DNA of 64,000 bases from assembly GCA_038117265.1 (NCBI GenBank), contig JAYOFO010000005.1, forward strand, positions 7,986-71,985, written 5' to 3'. The notes under the pieces were generated by a model. It saw nothing but the letters and a program-made list of their open reading frames with translations, did no database searches and was not told the origin of the DNA. The stretch is from JAYPUG01 sp038117265 (GTDB lineage: Bacteria > Pseudomonadota > Alphaproteobacteria > UBA6615). This document shows positions 61,869 to 64,000 of this stretch, piece after piece (position 1 is the first letter of the stretch; every line of letters starts with the position of its first letter). Made by a program: the position numbers and the translations under genes.

Positions 61869-62611
61869 CTGGGCGGCGTTTGGCTTGCCCTGTGCGTGTC
61901 CTATCCCGGCTTCGCGCATGGCTGGTTCGGGTATCCCGAGCTCGTCTACGAAGAGGATGGGCTGTTCGAGACGGCGACGGCCGTGGTGCTGTTCGTCTGC
62001 ATCGTGCTGCTTGTCGGCGCCGTGCGCCGGGACGCGTGGCGTGCCGACCGACGCCTGGCGGCGGCGATGCTGGCGATCGCCTTTGCGTTTCTGCTTCTGA
62101 TGCTCGAGGAGCTGAGTTGGGGGCAGCGCATCGTCGGTTGGGAGACTCCCGAAGACATCGGCGAACTGAATGCCCAGGACGAGACCAATCTCCAAAACAT
62201 GTTCGTGGGCTACAACCAGCTTATCCGGCTGGCCATTGCGCTGGTCATCGCGACCATGCTGATCGGTCGCGCCGCATGGGTGCGCTGGTTCGCACCCACG
62301 GGGCTCGCGCCGCTGGTGCCGCCGGGGGCGGCCGTNNNNNNNNNNNNNNNNNNNNNNNNNNNNNNNNNNNNNNNNNNNNNNNNNNNNNNNNNNNNNNNNN
62401 NNNNNNNNNNNNNNNNNNNNNNNNNNNNNNNNNNNTGCGCTGGTTCGCACCCACGGGGCTCGCGCCGCTGGTGCCGCCGGGGGCGGCCGTCTATTTCGTT
62501 CCGTTCGTCATCTATGCCCACGTCTATGGCGAACTCTTCGAAGAGGTCATGACGTTGTTCCTGTTCGCCTGGGCGTTCGACCTCAGCCGTCGGTTGCGCC
62601 GGGGCGGGTGA
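61869..62611 (+). CDS. Membrane protein of unknown function, split by a scaffold gap
   Basis: A protein with about five or six spans and the motif LEELSWGQRIVGWETPEDI followed by NAQDETNLQN, seen in a widespread family of unknown function. The N-terminus is unclear: no ATG lies in frame before WLALCVSYPGF; CTG at 61869 or GTG at 61896 are possible, and the true start may be lost in the junction with the dioxygenase. The gap at 62336-62435 breaks the gene. Removing the 100 Ns and one copy of the duplicated 55 bases restores one continuous frame ending at 62611, overlapping rlmB. Confidence 0.6.
62281..62335 (+). repeat. 55-base contig-end duplicate, left copy
   Basis: Identical to 62436-62490. 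It ends exactly at the N run, as overlapping contig ends do when a scaffolder inserts a default gap. Confidence 0.95.
62336..62435. other. Scaffold gap of 100 N
   Basis: Exactly 100 N, the default unknown-gap length. The flanks duplicate 55 bases, so the gap is likely artificial and nothing is missing. Confidence 0.97.
62436..62490 (+). repeat. 55-base contig-end duplicate, right copy
   Basis: Identical to 62281-62335 and followed by CTATTTC, which continues the membrane gene in frame. Confidence 0.95.
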
Positions 62612-63413
62612 GCTCGTAAAGCGCCACGGCCGCGGCGTTCGAGACGTTGAGGCTCTCGACCGCATCGCCCTGCGGGATGCGCGCCAGCGCATCGCACGCC
62701 TGGCGCACCAGCCGGCGCAGGCCGGCCCCCTCGGCGCCCAGGACCAGCGCGACAGGCCCCGCCGTCCGGGCATCGGCGACCGTGCGTTCGGCCTCGCCGG
62801 CGAGGCCGATGCACCAGAATCCGCGATCCTTCAGCTCCTCGACCGCGCGCGCGAGGTTGGTCTCGCGGACCATGTCGACGGCCTCGAGCCCGCCCGAGGC
62901 GGCCTTCGCCAGCGCACCGGTGACCGGCGGGGCGTGGCGATCCTGGACGACCAGGGCCGTGGCGCCGAATGCCGCGGCGGAGCGCACGATCGCGCCGACA
63001 TTCTGCGGGTCGGTGACCTGGTCGAGGACGACGATGCGCGGCCGGTCGGTGGCCAGGGCGCGGTCGATGGCCTCGGCGAGGCCGGGATCGGGCAGGGCAT
63101 TGGCCAGCAGGGCGATGTTCTGATGGACCGCGCCGGCAGGCAGAACGGCAGAGATGTCGTCACGCGAGACGCGCTCGACCAGGGTGCCGCGGCCGTTCGC
63201 TTCCGCCCATGCGGCGGCCGCCTCGGCCAGTTCGGGATCGCCCACTAGCAGGCGTTCGCATTGGCGCGCCGGGTTGGCGAGCGCGGCCTCGACGGCGTGG
63301 ATGCCGTAAATCCAGCCGGCGCCGTCGCGGTCCCCACCGTGTCTGGTGCCGGCGTGTCGGGGGCGCCGCGGACCGGGGCCTCCGCGGTTGCGTGATTTGC
63401 GTGATTTGGCCAT
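62583..63413 (-). CDS. rlmB: 23S rRNA (guanosine-2'-O-)-methyltransferase RlmB
   Basis: A 276-residue SpoU/TrmH-family methyltransferase that methylates G2251 of 23S rRNA. The basic N-terminus (KSRKSRNRGG) is followed by the substrate-binding domain and the knotted SAM fold: DQVTDPQNVGAIVRSAAAFGA, LVLGAEGAGL and ESLNVSNAAAVALYEL. Start ATG at 63413. Its end overlaps the membrane gene by 29 bases. It is adjacent to the tRNA-tuf region, as in other alphaproteobacteria. Confidence 0.95.
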   Translation of the reverse strand: MAKSRKSRNRGGPGPRRPRHAGTRHGGDRDGAGWIYGIHAVEAALANPARQCERLLVGDPELAEAAAAWAEANGRGTLVERVSRDDISAVLPAGAVHQNIALLANALPDPGLAEAIDRALATDRPRIVVLDQVTDPQNVGAIVRSAAAFGATALVVQDRHAPPVTGALAKAASGGLEAVDMVRETNLARAVEELKDRGFWCIGLAGEAERTVADARTAGPVALVLGAEGAGLRRLVRQACDALARIPQGDAVESLNVSNAAAVALYELTRPGATDG

Positions 63414-63514
63414 GTCCGTGGCTCATTAGGCCATCGTCGGCCGGCCCGCAACGCCGATGCGCACGGAATTCGTGTCAAACGGCTGAAATTTTGGAGGTTT
63501 CCCCCGATTGGCGG

Positions 63515-63544
63515 TTGACAGGGCAACGGAAATCTACATATTTC
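63515..63544 (+). promoter_or_regulatory. Promoter of the tRNA-Tyr/tRNA-Gly/tuf unit
   Basis: TTGACA at 63515-63520 is a perfect -35; 17-18 bases later comes ATATTT/TATTTC as -10. Transcription would start near 63551, about 60 bases before tRNA-Tyr. Confidence 0.6.
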
Positions 63545-63610
63545 CGCGCACGGGCCGGCGCTCTCGGGCGTTCGGCGCGTTTTCTGTTGGCTGCATGCAA
63601 GCAGCAGTAA

Positions 63611-63695
63611 GGAGGGGTGCCTGAGCGGTTAAAAGGGGCGGACTGTAAATCCGTTGGCTACGCCTACGCTGGTTCGAATCCAGCCCCCTCCACCA
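63611..63695 (+). tRNA. tRNA-Tyr(GTA)
   Basis: An 85-base class II tRNA with long variable arm; acceptor GGAGGGG pairs with CCCCTCC, anticodon loop CTGTAAA gives GTA, encoded CCA at the end. It is 68 bases upstream of tRNA-Gly, same strand. Confidence 0.97.
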
Positions 63696-63763
63696 ACCGC
63701 GCAGAGCAGGCCGTCCGAATGAACGCAACGCAGGGCAAACGGCAGACGAAACTGAAGGATTCG

Positions 63764-63837
63764 GCGGGTGTAGCTCAATGGTAGAGCAGAAGCCTTCCAA
63801 GCTTACGACGGGGGTTCGATTCCCCTCACCCGCTCCA
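63764..63837 (+). tRNA. tRNA-Gly(TCC)
   Basis: A 74-base tRNA: acceptor GCGGGTG/CACCCGC, anticodon loop CTTCCAA gives TCC, T-arm GGGGGTTCGATTCCCC and encoded CCA. It precedes tuf by 108 bases and is probably co-transcribed with it. Confidence 0.97.
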
Positions 63838-63945
63838 AGGCTCAGGGCCGGCAGGGATTGCGACTGACGCCGGCGCGGTCAGACAGAACTTCGGACGATC
63901 CGGCCATGGGCCGGCAAAACGACAGACAGGACACAGGGCAGAACA

Positions 63946-64000
63946 ATGTCGAAAGAGAAATTCGAGCGCACGAAGCCGCACTGCAACATTGGCACGATTG
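63946..64000 (+). CDS. tuf: Elongation factor Tu, N-terminal start only
   Basis: The first 18 codons of EF-Tu (MSKEKFERTKPHCNIGTI), cut by the right end of the window. GGACACAGGGCAGAACA stands ahead of the ATG. The tRNA-Tyr, tRNA-Gly, tuf order is a known conserved arrangement. Confidence 0.93.
   Translation, partial: MSKEKFERTKPHCNIGTI

Overview
The window is GC-rich chromosomal DNA, by eye about two-thirds G+C, from a draft assembly: it holds one 100-base N gap flanked by a duplicated contig end. Gene content and order point to an alphaproteobacterium, perhaps Rhodospirillales-like. The clues are a TRAP transporter, urt-ure urea clusters, a SoeABC sulfite dehydrogenase with a SqrR/BigR-type ArsR regulator, and an rlmB / tRNA-Tyr / tRNA-Gly / tuf junction. 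The lineage is an inference. No insertion sequence, prophage, CRISPR array or rRNA was found.

Layout. 1-9.3 kb: the end of a TRAP permease, then catabolic enzymes, including an enoyl-CoA hydratase-fold protein, an SDR, an acyl-CoA dehydrogenase overlapping a phosphotransferase, a zinc alcohol dehydrogenase, a 2-keto-4-pentenoate hydratase-like enzyme and an HSL-type hydrolase. 9.4-16.1 kb: a carbamoyl-amidase-like isochorismatase, hydantoinase HyuA/HyuB, an SDR and an MFS transporter. 16.1-23.3 kb: a nitroreductase, an acyl-CoA ligase, an alpha/beta hydrolase broken by TAG, a tiny membrane protein beside an AT-rich island, a flavin reductase, mmsA and an orphan mlaF-like ATPase. 23.3-33.2 kb: a sulfur-oxidation locus. 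A divergent control region drives arsR-rhodanese-tauE-TIGR02186-usp-soeA-soeB-soeC-pfkB leftward and tusA-mtnA rightward. 33.2-41.1 kb: two cytochromes c, a DUF1223 protein, badI-like and cupin genes, and a tandem pair of Cys-less racemase-fold proteins, one broken by TAG. 41.1-52.5 kb: urea uptake (urtABCDE) and urease (ureDABCEFG) in one direction behind a sigma-54 promoter, ending in a 61-residue HupE/UreJ-like protein. 52.5-60.9 kb: a cluster with two IPNS-type oxygenases, two MetE-core zinc methyltransferase-like proteins, an FAH-family enzyme, an FAD monooxygenase and RidA. 61-64 kb: tRNA-Thr, a damaged dioxygenase gene and a membrane gene split by the N gap, rlmB, tRNA-Tyr, tRNA-Gly and the start of tuf.

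How the genes fit together. Urea is imported by UrtABCDE and split by urease, with nitrogen (RpoN) control suggested by the promoter. Sulfite made in the cytoplasm can be oxidised by SoeABC or exported by TauE, with a persulfide-type regulator and TusA/rhodanese carriers. The rest is catabolism of CoA thioesters, hydantoin or carbamoyl compounds and unidentified methylated or aromatic substrates.

The most unusual signal is upstream of urtA. A 19-bp sequence forms the predicted first bases of the urtA mRNA. An identical copy lies 245 bp upstream, just before a minus-strand intrinsic terminator that serves no annotated gene. This is what a small antisense RNA pairing with the urtA leader would look like.
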